Below are positions 23,322 through 34,858 of a stretch of DNA of 64,000 nucleotides, piece after piece. This stretch comes from Sequoia sempervirens. Lineage: Eukaryota; Streptophyta; Pinopsida; Cupressales; Cupressaceae. The DNA is taken from assembly GCA_007258455.2 (NCBI GenBank), contig VDFB02193867.1, positions 569,878,328-569,942,327 of the forward strand. Direction: 5' to 3'. The notes beneath the pieces were generated by a model, which ran no database searches, was not told the DNA's origin, and worked only from the letters and a program-made list of their open reading frames with translations. Made by a program: the position numbers and the translations under genes. Within the stretch, counting starts at the first letter, position 1. Every line of letters starts with the position of its first letter.

Positions 23322-23379
23322 CTGCAAAACAGACAAGGAGAAGGGTATTAGAACACTTCATAATATAAATTCAACTTAC
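23322..23379 (-). other. Predicted 58-nt intron in C3
   Basis: It has the same signals and length as in C1. The donor region here reads GTAAGTAAGT because of a four-base repeat, so a second donor four bases upstream is possible. Confidence 0.45.
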
Positions 23380-24089
23380 TTACCAGGATTTTCATGTTTT
23401 GATCTCCAAGAGTTCATCATCTTCACTAGCCAACTTTGCGTTCAAATTCTTCATGCCTTAGCCAAATTTTCAACCCATCTTGCACTCTGCTCGGCGTACT
23501 TCACTCTGCCACTTCATCCAACTCAGACTCGAGAAGAAATGCTTTCATCAGGAATTTGATCAAAAATTATCTAGGCGATCATTTTCAAATTCATCGGCTA
23601 AGGCAATTCTATGTCAACAACACATTTTATTTCATGCCTTAGAAATTTTTAAATTTCTCTTAGGAAACTCATCAACCTGGTGCCCATTTAAAATCTTTAC
23701 CTCAGAATCCTTGGCGAGCTGTGGAAGACCCTAAAATCCATTCCTCATTGATAATCTTAAATACCCAGAAGAAAATTTTCTTCAAAACCTGTCCAATTCA
23801 TGGGTATACAACGAACGGGTTCATTTAATTTTTTTTTTGAATTTTGAACCCTAGGAAAATATTCTCTCATCAAATTTATTTCATTTCTTCATCCCTGCGA
23901 GTATCCTGTTGCTCTGACTTGAAAATTTTCTTCCATCTCATGAAGCCGGTACATTCTGTCATATCCACAGCCAACTTCATTCGTTCTTGAGAGAATTTCA
24001 TTACTCCTCTAAGCTAGACATATTTTTCCTAAGGTAATATTTAAATATCAATACTTAGGAAAATAAATTTTACCACTTCATTACTCAAG

Positions 24090-25650
24090 CCTAGGCGCAT
24101 TTGATAGGAGGTATCTTAAATTTCAAAATTTTCCAACGCCTTGAAATATTCCTCACATAACTTCTAGGTGCCTATAGAGGAGTCCACTTTAAATTTCCCA
24201 CACTTAGAAATATTTCCAAGGTCAAAATGTTCAAGGCATTTAACTTCAAACTCTTATTGTTCCTTAGGGCGCAAATAACCCCTTGTGCTTTCAATTTTAA
24301 TGACTTAGAATATTTCAAGTTCATCTTGCCTCTTTCCAGGCGCATATGGAGGGTGGAGCTTTCAATTTAGGATACTTAAAAACTTTCCCAAGCTCTTCAT
24401 GCTAAGCAAGGCGCATTTCACCCTATAAGCCTTCACTTTTCATGCCTTAGAACATTTTAGGCTCATCTTGTCTTCATGGGCGCAAATGACCCCTTCTTGT
24501 TTCAATTTGTAGCTCTTAGAAAATTTTCCAACCTTTTCCTACAAGCTAGGGTGCATATCACCCCTTCTACTTTCATGTTTTTTTATACTTAGAAAAATTT
24601 CCATGTGCTTCATCCAAAGTAAGGCGCATTTGAGGGCCTCTACTCCAAATTTCCGCGACTTAGAGGATTTTCAAGGCTTCTCCAAGTCAAGGTCGCAAAT
24701 AAGGTGTTGAGCTTCAAGTTTGAAGTACTTAGCAAAGTTTCTCATCCATCTCCAAGTGAAGGCGCATTTAGGGGCTTGAGCTTCAAGTTTCTAACACTTA
24801 GGAATATTTTACCCTCTCTTCAAACTAGGGCGCATTTTAGCATGTGAGCTTCCACTTTTCAACACTTAGAATATTCCTCAGGCCATCTTCCCAATCTTGG
24901 GCGCATTCAAGGGTCCCTGCTTTCGATTTTCATGATTTAGTCAACTTTCAAGTGAGCTCCAAGCCTAGGCGCATATGAGGGCAAGAGCCTCAAATTTTGA
25001 ACCTTTTAGAACACTTTCAGCTTATCTACTTCAGCTTGGTGGGCGCATTTCAAAGGGTCAGCTTTCAATTTTTTTTTTCAACTCTAAGCTCAAGGGCGCA
25101 AATAGCATGGGGAGCTTTTAGTTTTAGTGCCTTAGAAAATTTTTCATCATCCTCTTCAAGGTAGGGCGCATTTTGGACCTCTTACTTCCAATTTTCGAAA
25201 CTTAGAACAATTTCAAGTCTCCTTTTCTCTTTCCAGGCGCATATGGAGGGTGGAGCTTTCAATTTTCTCACACTTGGTAAAATTTCCAAGCTCCTCTTCA
25301 GAGAGGGGCACATTTGAACCCCTGTGCTTTCAATTTTAATGACTTAGAATATTTCAAGTTCATCTTGCCTTCAAGGGCGCATTTTGCTCCTCATGCTTTT
25401 AATTTGTCAACTCTAACCTCAAGGGCCCACTTGGAGGGGTCTACTTCCATTTTGTAACACTTTGACTATTTTTCAACCAGCTTGAAGTTCAAGGGCGCAT
25501 TTCACCATGGGAGCTTTTAATTTATCAACACTTAGAAGGATTTTACCCATTTTCAGCTTCTCAAGGCGGATTTGGCCTGTGAACTTCAAATTTCAAGTGC
25601 TTAGAGAATTTCCACAGACCTTCGGCTTTTAAAGGCGTTCTTCACCTGCT
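24090..25650 (-). repeat. About 22 degenerate 70-bp GGGCGCATTT repeats (C3)
   Basis: This is the counterpart of 8750-10300 in C1, unit for unit, with a few substitutions within cores (GGGCGC against GGGCAC or GGGTGC). Confidence 0.8.
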
Positions 25651-25732
25651 GGACTTGAAAATTTATCAATTTCAGTGAATTTTATGCTCCTTGCCTAATA
25701 TAGGGTGACTCGATCATGCTAACCCTAATTTG

Positions 25733-26977
25733 CTATTTTTAGAAAGTTTTCAATTTTGCACTTCAAGCTAATTCCAAGCTCCAAAAAGGCTGGATTTTGC
25801 TTTGTTCTGAACCTCGGGATGTGTTTGTGCTACCGATGCCTGGTATCTGTCTTGAACCTGCTATTTTTAGCAATTTACTAAAAATAGCAATTGTTCGGAA
25901 TGCCTTCAAATTTTGCGTGTTGATTGCTTGAAGGGTGTTGATTGTGACTGAACGCCGCTTTAGAGTGACTGTCCTGTTCTGCCCTTTATTTTAGGAAACC
26001 CTAGTTTCTCTGCCCCGGCCTGCTAAAAATAGCAAATGTTTGATTTTTCATTCTTTGCAACTCTGTTTGTCTTGAAATTCATGCCAAGGATCCCTCATCA
26101 CATGTTTGACCTGTTCAAACTGAAACTTGATGTTGACCCGCCATTTATAGCTGCCTCTGAAGTGACTTACTATTTATAGTAAGTGCTTGTTTCTGAGACT
26201 TCCTTAGCTCCGTTTGACTTGAAATTCGAATGACGCGGTCCTCACCACGTGACCTGCCTGCTGGCACTGGCGCATGCAGCTGACTTACTATTTTTAGCCA
26301 GTTTCTGAAATGACTTACTATAAATAGTAAGTGCTCCGTTTGCCTTGAAATTTCATCAGTAGATAGCTCGAGAGATGCTGATCGCGGTGGTATACATCGG
26401 TTTTTGAAAATTCTAACTTTTTACGCCTCTTTTTGGGTCCCGAAGCTGGAAACCCTAATTGGTCTTGCATGCGTATCAAATGACCTCCGTTTGTCGTCGT
26501 TTCTGTTGCATTGCGATCAGTTCGTGATTCTGAAGTGCTTGGAGACGGCCGTCGGAATGTATCTGCTAAAAATAGCAAGTTGCTGAAGGAGTGATTATCT
26601 TGCTTTGCATGTCATATCATCGCAAAGCTCTCGAAAAACCCATAAAGAATATGCCGACATGCAAAGAAAACCCTAACATGCAAACCCTAAAAAAAGCCTC
26701 AGAAGACTGAATTCTGGAAGTCGTTATCTCACTTTGCATGTCACATCACTGCGAAGGTCTATGAAAACCCAGAAGGAATCTCCAGACATGCGTCAAAAAA
26801 CTGTGCATATAGACCCTGAAATCTGCTCTGGAAGCTGAACTGCTAAAACTAGCAAGTTGCCTGTTTTAGCTCAAATTTTGCATGCGAATAACTTAACATG
26901 TTCTGAATGCAGTGTGATGATTGAAACTTCAAAAGTGCTGACAGAATGCCCGGAATTACACACTTACTACAAATAGT
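25733..26977 (-). promoter_or_regulatory. CTA(A/T)4TAG palindrome array in C3
   Basis: It has the same order as the C1 array, from 25733 to 26968. The last site reads CTACAAATAG, one base off consensus, and one internal site reads CTAAAACTAG. Confidence 0.65.
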
Positions 26978-27272
26978 AAGTTGTCAGAATCTGATGAAAT
27001 TTTAGTGAAAGCCTGCTAGAAGCACACTGACAATAGTGTTAGTCTTTATTTTCAATTTATTTACCTCACTTGACCTCAAATTGGCCGAAAAGATGGAAAC
27101 CCTAATTTTTAGACTCAGCCAAAATTTCACGTTAAGGTTCAACGGCGGGCACATCTTGGAAAGACAGACAGTAGAAAAGAGAGACAGCGACAAAATGACC
27201 CAAAAGCAAAGCCAAAATTAGGGGGTCCCCATTTGCAATGGGGCGATGTGTGAAAAAGGTCACAACAGTTTC

Positions 27273-27575
27273 CCCTTTTCATGATGTGTTTGTTATGTTG
27301 TGTTTACCCTTTCCGTGATGTGTTCGTTATGTTGTGTTTCCCCTTTCCATAATAGTTTCTTCATGTTTTAGGTATTTTTAGGAAATTCCAACTATTAGGT
27401 GATTCTAGGAAGTCTTGTCATAGGTAACTTAGGGAAAGTCTTGTAATAGGTGATTAGGAAATGTTGCTAACTCCGATACCCAATGGATAAGGCACTGGTC
27501 TATGCTTAAAAGTCCAGAGATTCTTTGGTTCTCCTATGCTGAAAGTATCTGACATGGTCCCCAGACAAAGCCAAT
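27273..27575 (+). other. 3' untranslated region of family B
   Basis: T-rich noncoding sequence with about two 40-bp repeats (GATGTGTTTGTTATGTTGTG-like, 27283-27350) follows C3 and ends at the 3' LTR. No clear polypurine tract is visible just before TGTTGTACCCC (the sequence is CCCCAGACAAAGCCAAT), which may be another defect of this element. Confidence 0.6.
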
Positions 27576-30454
27576 TGTTGTACCCCAAATTAAAATTTTT
27601 GCTACACTTTGGTATTTTGAAGAAATGGTCAAAAGTCTTGTTAAAATTGTCAAAAAAGGTCAAAATTGGGAATTTGCATGTCTTGCATGAGGGCCAAAAA
27701 CACAAAATTTTCAAAATCTAACGATCTGGGTCTGCTCAGAGTGACCAAGTCTACAAAAACTAGATCTTCATTTATCAATCCTAAATCTTAGGAAAATTTC
27801 TATTTTTAGAAACTTTCTAAAAATAAAAAGTTTGGCTTGCAGGGTTCAAACTGATTTTGATTGGCTTAAAATACTTACTCATCAGGTTGTTCCTGTCAAA
27901 ATTTTCAAAAGATCAGTTTTTCCTTGGTGGGTCTATTTTGCTTTTTCAGGAGCTCCAAGGTCATTAATGGAGGTTAGTCAACTGCTAGGTGTCAAATTCA
28001 AACATTCAAGCATTGAACAGAAAATGAGAAACGATGAACGTGCACGTAGAATGAAGAATGGAAGAGGGAGGCTGTGAAAGTTGAAAAATGCCAAATTTTG
28101 ACTAAGTCTGGAAAGCTCAAGTGCCCTAGTTCAATCTAGGTGCCTAGATGCTCATGCCTTAGAAAAATTTTAGTCTTTGATAGTTGAAGCAATGGTGAAC
28201 ACATGGAACGAAGGGAAAAGTTGAAATATGCAAAATATTCTAAGTCTACCAAGCATGGGCGCCCTAGGAGGAAATAGGCACCTAGTCTTTCAAGAGGTTA
28301 GCAATAGAATTAGGGTTTTCTCACCCTAGAAAATGTTGTTCAGAATCTTCTCGGCTCTGTGGTGAATCCATCAGCACAATCATCTGATCATTCAGTTTTC
28401 CGGAATTCGAGATTGAACAGAGAGGGCTTGACAAAGTAGCAGAATGCAAATCATGAAAAACTTAGAAAATATTCTAAGTCTAGGAATTCTGGGCACCCTA
28501 AGAGGAGATACGTGCCTAGGGTTTTGGAGGCTCAAATCCAACAATTAGGGTTTGCCAGATCAGTCAATCTCTTCAGAATCCTGCCAGCTACGCAATGGAT
28601 ATCTCAGCAAAATTGTGAGATCATTCAGCTGTCAGCAAATTCAGATCAAACAAAGGGCATAACATGAGACTTCAAGAAAGAGGGTTGAAAAAGAGTAAAA
28701 CATGGCTAAGTTTGGAATTCTAGGCACCCCAGAAGGAGATAGGCACTGAAGAATTTGAAGGTCTAAAACATCAAATTTGCAATTGCAATCTCCATATGTC
28801 TCCTTCAGTTTTGAAGCAGCTCTCCAACGCAATCATCAGCAAGTCCATCAGAGTTGGCAGTCAATAGATATCGAAGACAAAGCGAAGGGATGAAGTCAAA
28901 AGCAAAATGAAAAATTCAAGAAAATTCTAAGTTTGAAAGCCATGGGCACCCTAGGAGGAGATAGGCGCCTAAGCTTTTGAGGCCCTAAAAGCAGTTTTTC
29001 AAGAAATATCATTCCTAGGAGGCCCCCCTCAGAATTCATTAGGCTATCTCGTGAGTCCAACCATTAGTTTTTTAGACCTCTGGATCATCCAGAATTGTGA
29101 AATCATTAGAAAATGAGAAAACAAGCAAGAAATTGGAAAATGTGAAAAAAATGGCTAACATTGGTAAGCCTGGGCACCCCAAGTAGCTAGGGGCACCCAT
29201 GATTTTGAGGGTCAAAATGATGTTTTTATCAAAAGCAGCCTCTAAGACAACTTTGTCAGATTTATTCAGGCTCCACGGTGGATCATTTAGTTAGCCCATA
29301 AGATTCACTGAGCTTCTGGAAATCAAGATCAAACTAAGGTCAAAATCAAGGAGAAGTTAAATTTCAAGAAAATTGGCTAAATTTGGAGAGGAAAAGCGCT
29401 TCTAGCCAAGAAGGGTGCCCAAGGCTCAATGCCTTAGTAAATTTTTTAGTTTTCATCATGCATCAGTCAAAAGGTATCCACATTCAATGAACCTGCTCAA
29501 GATTGGCTTCGAAAGTTTTAAAGCAGAGAATAAAGCATTTTATTTATCCTCAAAATTTATTTAAGAAGGCTTTAGATTTCATTATTCACTTTTTGTAGTG
29601 TTGATGCATGTTTTATGACACAACAAACATTCTAGAATAAAGTGTCAAAGATGCTCTATCCCCTCTTGAAAAACTACCTTATATGCTAAGATTGCAAGTA
29701 AGATCATATGGTAATTCCGATGTTTAAGATGAGTGCGGATAAGCTCTGTGGTTTTGATGTGATTTGCTGGGGGCACAATTGGGATTTACTTTTGCAAGTT
29801 ACTCGGGAAAGGAGAGACATAAATACAGTATCATTTTGGATTTTCTGACTTTATAAAAAAAAAAAAAAAAGTAAAAAAAGAGTAAGGGTTTTTAGAGATC
29901 CTATGCTATTCCTAAGAAATCAAGAGACGACAAAGATTGAATGAAACCAAATAGACAAGACTCTGCTTCGCCACGTTAGACAACTACACAAAGCAAGTGC
30001 AATCTTCTGGGAATGTGCTTATGATTTTCACGTAATGAATAACTACCATCAAGTCGAACAATAATTATCCAAACAGAAGTTAAGCATCCACAATAAAGCT
30101 CAGTCTAACTTTACACATTGAGTGAAAAACATCCACTCAAAGAAATTATGAGCTAGGTTTCACTGTTCTTCGCTATCAATCTGTCATTCTTTTAACATAC
30201 ATTTAAATTCTAATTCAGATTTACTGAATGAGAAAGAGAATATGCAACCATGCAACCATTTGACAATCAAGGATTCAAAGGCACCTCATGCATGATGAAC
30301 TTTATTATCAAAATAGTGTTTCACAACAATCTCATAAAACTCTCTCTTATTCTCTACAATCTAATTCTCTTGAATCTGATCTAACTTCTATAATCTCTAA
30401 TGCCTTCTAATGAATTCTAATTCTTCTAATGAAATGAAAGAGAGTGGGGGGGGG

Positions 30455-30462
30455 TTTATATA
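30455..30462 (-). promoter_or_regulatory. TATA box of C4
   Basis: On the minus strand it reads TATATAAA followed by eight or nine C. AATAAA (complement of 30301-30306) follows about 150 bp later. The U3 reading frame ends 117 bp upstream of this TATA box. Confidence 0.65.
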
Positions 30463-30578
30463 GCACTTCTGAATTACAATGAATGGCCAAGATTGAAATG
30501 AAATCAATGGCCTAAATTTAACATGACTAAACCCTAATTAGGGTTTCCAAAACATCAACCAGTTAACTGGAGAGCACC

Positions 30579-32207
30579 TCAGACATCTGGAGTTGCATCC
30601 TTATCCACTTGTGTGGCATTGCATTCGGTGAATCTGGACACGATCAAGCTGACCTCCTCCATGGCAATGTTTGGCAGCGCGTTGACGTTGTATTCCAGCA
30701 AGTCCAAGCTCTTAGCACATTCTGCAAAAGTGGTCGCCCATTCTGGTTCCTGTAGCAAGAAAGTGTTTCTAACGGTCATGAAGTTGAATACCCTGGTGAA
30801 GTTTTCTTTCATGATTGGCCCGGAGACAGTGGAGAAAATTCTCTGCACTTGTTCTTTTAAATTCTTTGGCCGCAAATGTTTCTTTCGAATAATATCTCGG
30901 TCAAGTATATCTGCAGCCATTTGGTAAATTTTGTTCCGAATCTCCTTTGCCATCTCTTCAGCTTTGATGCTATCTTGCTTCACCCTTTCCAAGACTTCTC
31001 TCCGTGAAATCAGAGCATAGTACCAGCCACCGAAATCATATGTAGCTCCAGCCTCAATGATCACGTCATCAATCAACTTTTGCTTCGAGATGCCCTTCAA
31101 TTCTCGAATACATGGGATAATCTTATTCTGAATATTTTCGAGGCCATCCCATGATTCCGCTAAGCCTGCAACTCGTGACAGCAAAAAGGAAGCCTGCTCA
31201 TACACACATGCCAGCTTTTCCGCGAACACCATTGCCTCTTCTTTCCTTCCATCCATCCAATCCTTAGCCTCTCTTGTTGTAGTCAAATCTTCTTCAAAAT
31301 TTCGGATTGGTTCTAGTGAAGAGTTTGGAGGTAGAAGCGCTGCTTGGTCACCTTCATTTAGTGGCTTGGTCAAGTGCTGGATGTAATTTTTTAGGCGTTC
31401 AATCTCTTTTTTATATTCCTTTTTCTTGGCCACTTCCCTTTCCAGCCTGGACTTGATGGTGGCAACGGAATTGTCTAAGTCCTCGACTTCTTGCCCTTTC
31501 GTTGTTGGACCCATGTCAATGGTCATGATGGCATATTCATCCGGGGCAATCTCATCTTGGGACTTATCGGCTGTAGGTACTGCAACTTGCACTGTGCGAT
31601 TGCCAACCTCATCCCTTTGGATGGTAGAAAATTTCTTGGCTTTCTTTCTTATGGCAGTTTGCTCTAGCCTTGCCAAGAAATCTGTGGCATCATCTTCTTC
31701 AGGAACCTCTACTAGCGCCTTTCTCTTTAATCTTTCTTTTAGCCAATCTGGGATGGTTGGCTGCCCAATTCCGTCCTCCTGTTGACCTTGGATTTCTTGA
31801 ATATCCCGCACTTCTTGCTCTTCCTGAATCTCTAGTATATCATGAAGTTCTTGGATATTTGGAATTTCCTGCACGGATGGGTCCTCTTGGATTCCTTTGA
31901 GGGCAGAAATCATTCCTTCCTCGAATTCTCCATCCATAATATCTACATCATTGTCTAATTCTAGGATCTCAGTGCCTGTAGGAGAAGGTTGAGCAGCGTC
32001 ATCTAGTTGTATTGGCTCTACATCTCCGACTGGGGAAGGAATCCTAAAATTCTCCAAAGACTCTTTATCCATAGCGAGTATTTCTATATTTCTGGAAGTG
32101 GCCGACTGAAGAGGTCCGGATTTGTGCTTCTTCCGAGAAGGCCCTTCATCTATCATTTTATCCTTGTCCTGTTTTGCAGATTTACCAATTTCTTTCCTCT
32201 TTCCCAA
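30579..32207 (-). CDS. C-terminal open segment of the C4 U3 frame (about 542 aa)
   Basis: It begins with basic clusters (GKRKEIGKSAKQDK, SRKKHKSG) that could be nuclear localisation signals. An acidic stretch with IQE-type repeats (residues about 115-150), a Lys/Glu-rich coiled-coil-like part (about 255-290) and a helical C-terminal half rich in Lys, Glu and Leu follow. The TTG at 32207 is only the first open codon after a frameshift, not a real start. Function is unknown; a nuclear or particle-associated accessory protein is a guess. Confidence 0.6.
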   Translation of the reverse strand: MGKRKEIGKSAKQDKDKMIDEGPSRKKHKSGPLQSATSRNIEILAMDKESLENFRIPSPVGDVEPIQLDDAAQPSPTGTEILELDNDVDIMDGEFEEGMISALKGIQEDPSVQEIPNIQELHDILEIQEEQEVRDIQEIQGQQEDGIGQPTIPDWLKERLKRKALVEVPEEDDATDFLARLEQTAIRKKAKKFSTIQRDEVGNRTVQVAVPTADKSQDEIAPDEYAIMTIDMGPTTKGQEVEDLDNSVATIKSRLEREVAKKKEYKKEIERLKNYIQHLTKPLNEGDQAALLPPNSSLEPIRNFEEDLTTTREAKDWMDGRKEEAMVFAEKLACVYEQASFLLSRVAGLAESWDGLENIQNKIIPCIRELKGISKQKLIDDVIIEAGATYDFGGWYYALISRREVLERVKQDSIKAEEMAKEIRNKIYQMAADILDRDIIRKKHLRPKNLKEQVQRIFSTVSGPIMKENFTRVFNFMTVRNTFLLQEPEWATTFAECAKSLDLLEYNVNALPNIAMEEVSLIVSRFTECNATQVDKDATPDV

Positions 32208-32586
32208 GTTGGCGGCATCTGTTGGCCCATCTCATGAGATGCACCGGCATTTGAAGAACAGGACTCTGTATCGCCCATCAATTCGTACGTGAATTGCACA
32301 TTTCTCTGCCTTAGAGTTTCTACCTGCCGATCTATCCACCATTGAGAATACTTGAAAACAGGCCGCATGAATGTTGCTAGGTCACCCATCTCAGGCTCAG
32401 ACCACCTCACAGGGGGGAGTGGCTGGTTCTCATCGAAGCCTGGCCACAAATATACTCCGTCATCCTGTAGTTGATCAGGTACTTTGAAAAGCTCCGTTGC
32501 CCTAATCATACTTAGTGGCAATCTTGACCACAACCTCTTTCTCATGTCATATTCGTTAGCTGCATTAGCCCAAAAGTCTTCTAAGT

Positions 32587-33886
32587 CTACCGGTGCTTGT
32601 ATTTCTCTCCGTCCACAGTTCTGATGTGATGGAGTGGATCAAAGTTATTCCTGGACTTGTATGATATGAACGGATATTTTTGGATCTCCAGTCGAGCACT
32701 CTCCGCTGCTTGTGCCGTTGGACATGATTCCTCCATATTGCCAATGAAAAAAGGAAAGGTGACAGCTGCTTTCTGTTTTGGCCTTTGAATATTTTGATAC
32801 GCCTCCAATTGCCTCAGCACTTCCAGCAAAACCATTTTGTTGGTTGGATAGATGGGCAGTCTATAAGGATTTCCTGAGAATCCTTGGATCCTGATGTAAG
32901 TGAACTTGGGATATTGGATGAACAACGATCCATATCTGCCAATCAAACTCTTGGCCTCATGGGTGAGTCTCTGATGTGTTCCGCCTTGGAGAAGCCGAGT
33001 GATGTACATCAGAAAGGCGTCATGAGCTCGTCGGAAATGTGACTTCTCTTTTAGTTGCAACTGCGGATAACAATCATATGCCTTGAGCTGTCCTTCGCCA
33101 TTGCCAACCACACCTTTGCAAACCAAGCCAGAATACTTGTAATACCTCGCAAGCGAATATATGACGTACGAGCTCATGTGAAAGGTCTTGGTTTCCTCCA
33201 GGTTGACCAACTGCTCATGGAGGCTATCACTGATCATTCTGGACCAGTTAAACATCTTGACTCCGGTAATTATTTCATCAATGAAATAATACATCCAGTT
33301 TTCGAAAGGCGCACCATGAGGATTGCCTACTATTCTGTTCAGCAACAAGACTATGTCGCCATATTCTTCTTTGAAATGTGTTCTGACCAATTTCTTCGGC
33401 ATCTTCCCTGCAGTAGGTTTGGGCTTCAGCAACCAAGTCTTGTTTATGTTTGATGCACAAAGGTCTTGCTGGTTCTGGTAAAGCTTAAGTGCATCCTCCT
33501 TAGTGCGGTAGGACGTTCGGTTGTAGACTGGAATTCCGAAAGTTTCTTGAATGGCTGGCTCGGACAAGTATGCGAGAACTCTTCCATCAGGAGTTTCTAT
33601 TTGCCTTTCTCGTGCATTATAGTGCAATGCGCATTCCACCATAAGTTCCGGACACTCTTTTGCTGGTGGAAATCCAGCTGCGTGAACAATTCCATTGCGC
33701 ATCATTCTTCTCGCAATTGGCGTAGGCAGACGTCCATCGCTTCCGTACATTCTTTTCCTGAAGTCATCGAGGTCAACGTGGCCAAGATTGGTGTCCACAA
33801 TATGCTCCCACTTGGATTTGATCTTTGACTGCAGCTGCACACCCTTGCTGGCAAACTTAATCTTTACCACCTCGAAAATAAATCTG
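32587..33886 (-). CDS. N-terminal open segment of the C4 U3 frame (about 430 aa)
   Basis: I do not recognise a named domain. The segment has no ATG at its beginning: it starts at the predicted acceptor and reads RFIFEVVKIKFASKG, so the start codon should lie in an upstream exon (about 33890-34150). Visible features are AYLSEPAIQETFGIP (a phrase like those in plant retrotransposon accessory proteins that bind or scan 'LxxxxIxxxFxIP'), a Trp/Tyr-rich central part (ENWMYYFIDEIITG, SSYVIYSLARYYKYSG) and a Pro/Lys-rich end. There is no signal peptide or membrane segment. Staying open for over 1.3 kb in an otherwise riddled region argues for recent selection or a recent insertion. Confidence 0.6.
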
Positions 33887-34858
33887 TAAGAAAAAGCAAA
33901 GAGAATATTTAGAATTCAAAATTTAAATCACTTTGAAAGATATTCCAGCTAGTTGTCAAATTAGACTTCGTGAAAAATCAAGCTGGAAAGAAAATAAATG
34001 ATGAAGTTTTATGCCAAAATGAAGTGGACAAAGTAAATCTGCCTGACTCTTCTGGACAAAAGAAATGATCACGATCACAATGCAAGCTGGTAAAAATTTG
34101 CTTCTTTCACTTCGCTTCAGACTTTTCTCAACTTTCGTGCCTTAGACAAATTTCTTCTCACACTTTTCTTTCGAAAATCGAATGATTGTAAAAATGAGAA
34201 GTGAAATCAATTATAGAGGTGAGAAAATCGATCCAATTAGCAAATTTCAAATGTTTCCTTTAAATCGAGCTTTAACTTGTCTTTTACTCAGCTTCCGAGT
34301 GGCAAGTTTTATCTTCAACGATAGTATATGGGAAAGTTTCCAAATTCAACGCTAGTTCAATAAAGCTCTTTTTGTCCTTTTTCCAATTTCGATTTTTTAA
34401 AACTTATCTCTTTGGGGTGTTGGAAAATAAATAATTAAAATAATTATTTTATGTGTCATTTCCAACCCGTTAATTTATTATGGCAAATTATATTTATCTA
34501 AGGCAATTTTGATTTTCGAAATTTTTCACTTGCCTTAGGCGAATTTTCTTTTCTTCCAATTTACTTTGCCATAACTTCTATCGTCCAAAATTATTTTGCC
34601 ATAATTTCTTTCGTCCAATTTTATTTGGCCATAATTTTTATCGTCCAAAGTCTCTGGCAAAATTTATTTCATCTTCCTAGAACGTTTGGCCAAATTTTCT
34701 TAGACATATAAATGTTGGACTTAGAAGAATTTTCTTTAACAATTTTCTCATTTTTTCTCCAAGTATGGCGAAATTCCTCATGGCCAAGCATATTTTTTAT
34801 TTGCCAATGTTCATACTTAGGCAAAATTTTAAAATTTTTTACTCTTCTCTAAGCATGG

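Larger units (their letters stand above)
21937..27267 (-). mobile_element. Solo LTR C3 (5,331 bp) with GTTTC target duplication
   Basis: It runs from TGTTGATGTG to GGTCACAACA between GTTTC at 21932-21936 and 27268-27272. The near-identity to C1 could suggest that C1 and C3 are the two LTRs of one element, but each has its own perfect duplication and its own continuous flank, so they are separate insertions from the same source. TATAAAAG (complement of 22850-22857) and AATAAA (complement of 22676-22681) give the minus strand. It landed in a roughly 40-bp tandem repeat of the family B 3' untranslated region. Confidence 0.93.
30579..33886 (-). pseudogene. U3-encoded extra reading frame of C4, about 1,100 codons with two frameshifts
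   Basis: Three open segments on the minus strand lie end to end: 33886-32587, about 32593-32153 and 32207-30579. The first join needs one inserted base near 32590: the stop is TAG, while the adjacent frame reads on at once as VDLEDFWANAANEYD. The second shift lies at 32205-32240. The product would be a large, hydrophilic, mostly helical protein without retroviral motifs. An acceptor-like TTTTTCTTACAG ends at 33887, so an upstream exon is likely. Extra open frames of unknown function are known in Tat-lineage Gypsy elements, normally between pol and the 3' LTR; here the frame is inside the LTR and in sense with it. Confidence 0.7.

Noticed and set aside
6589..27267. C1 and C3 as the two LTRs of one 20-kb element
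   Set aside because: They are almost identical and in the same orientation, but each has its own perfect pentamer duplication (GTATG, GTTTC) and the sequence between them is family B interior on the opposite strand.
31426..31785. Plus-strand frames opposite the C4 gene
   Set aside because: Shadows of the minus-strand frame; composition and lack of motifs argue against coding.
30613..33828. C4 frame as an antisense ORF
   Set aside because: It is antisense to the host family B, but TATA and AATAAA order show that C4 itself lies on the minus strand, so the frame is sense to its own LTR.
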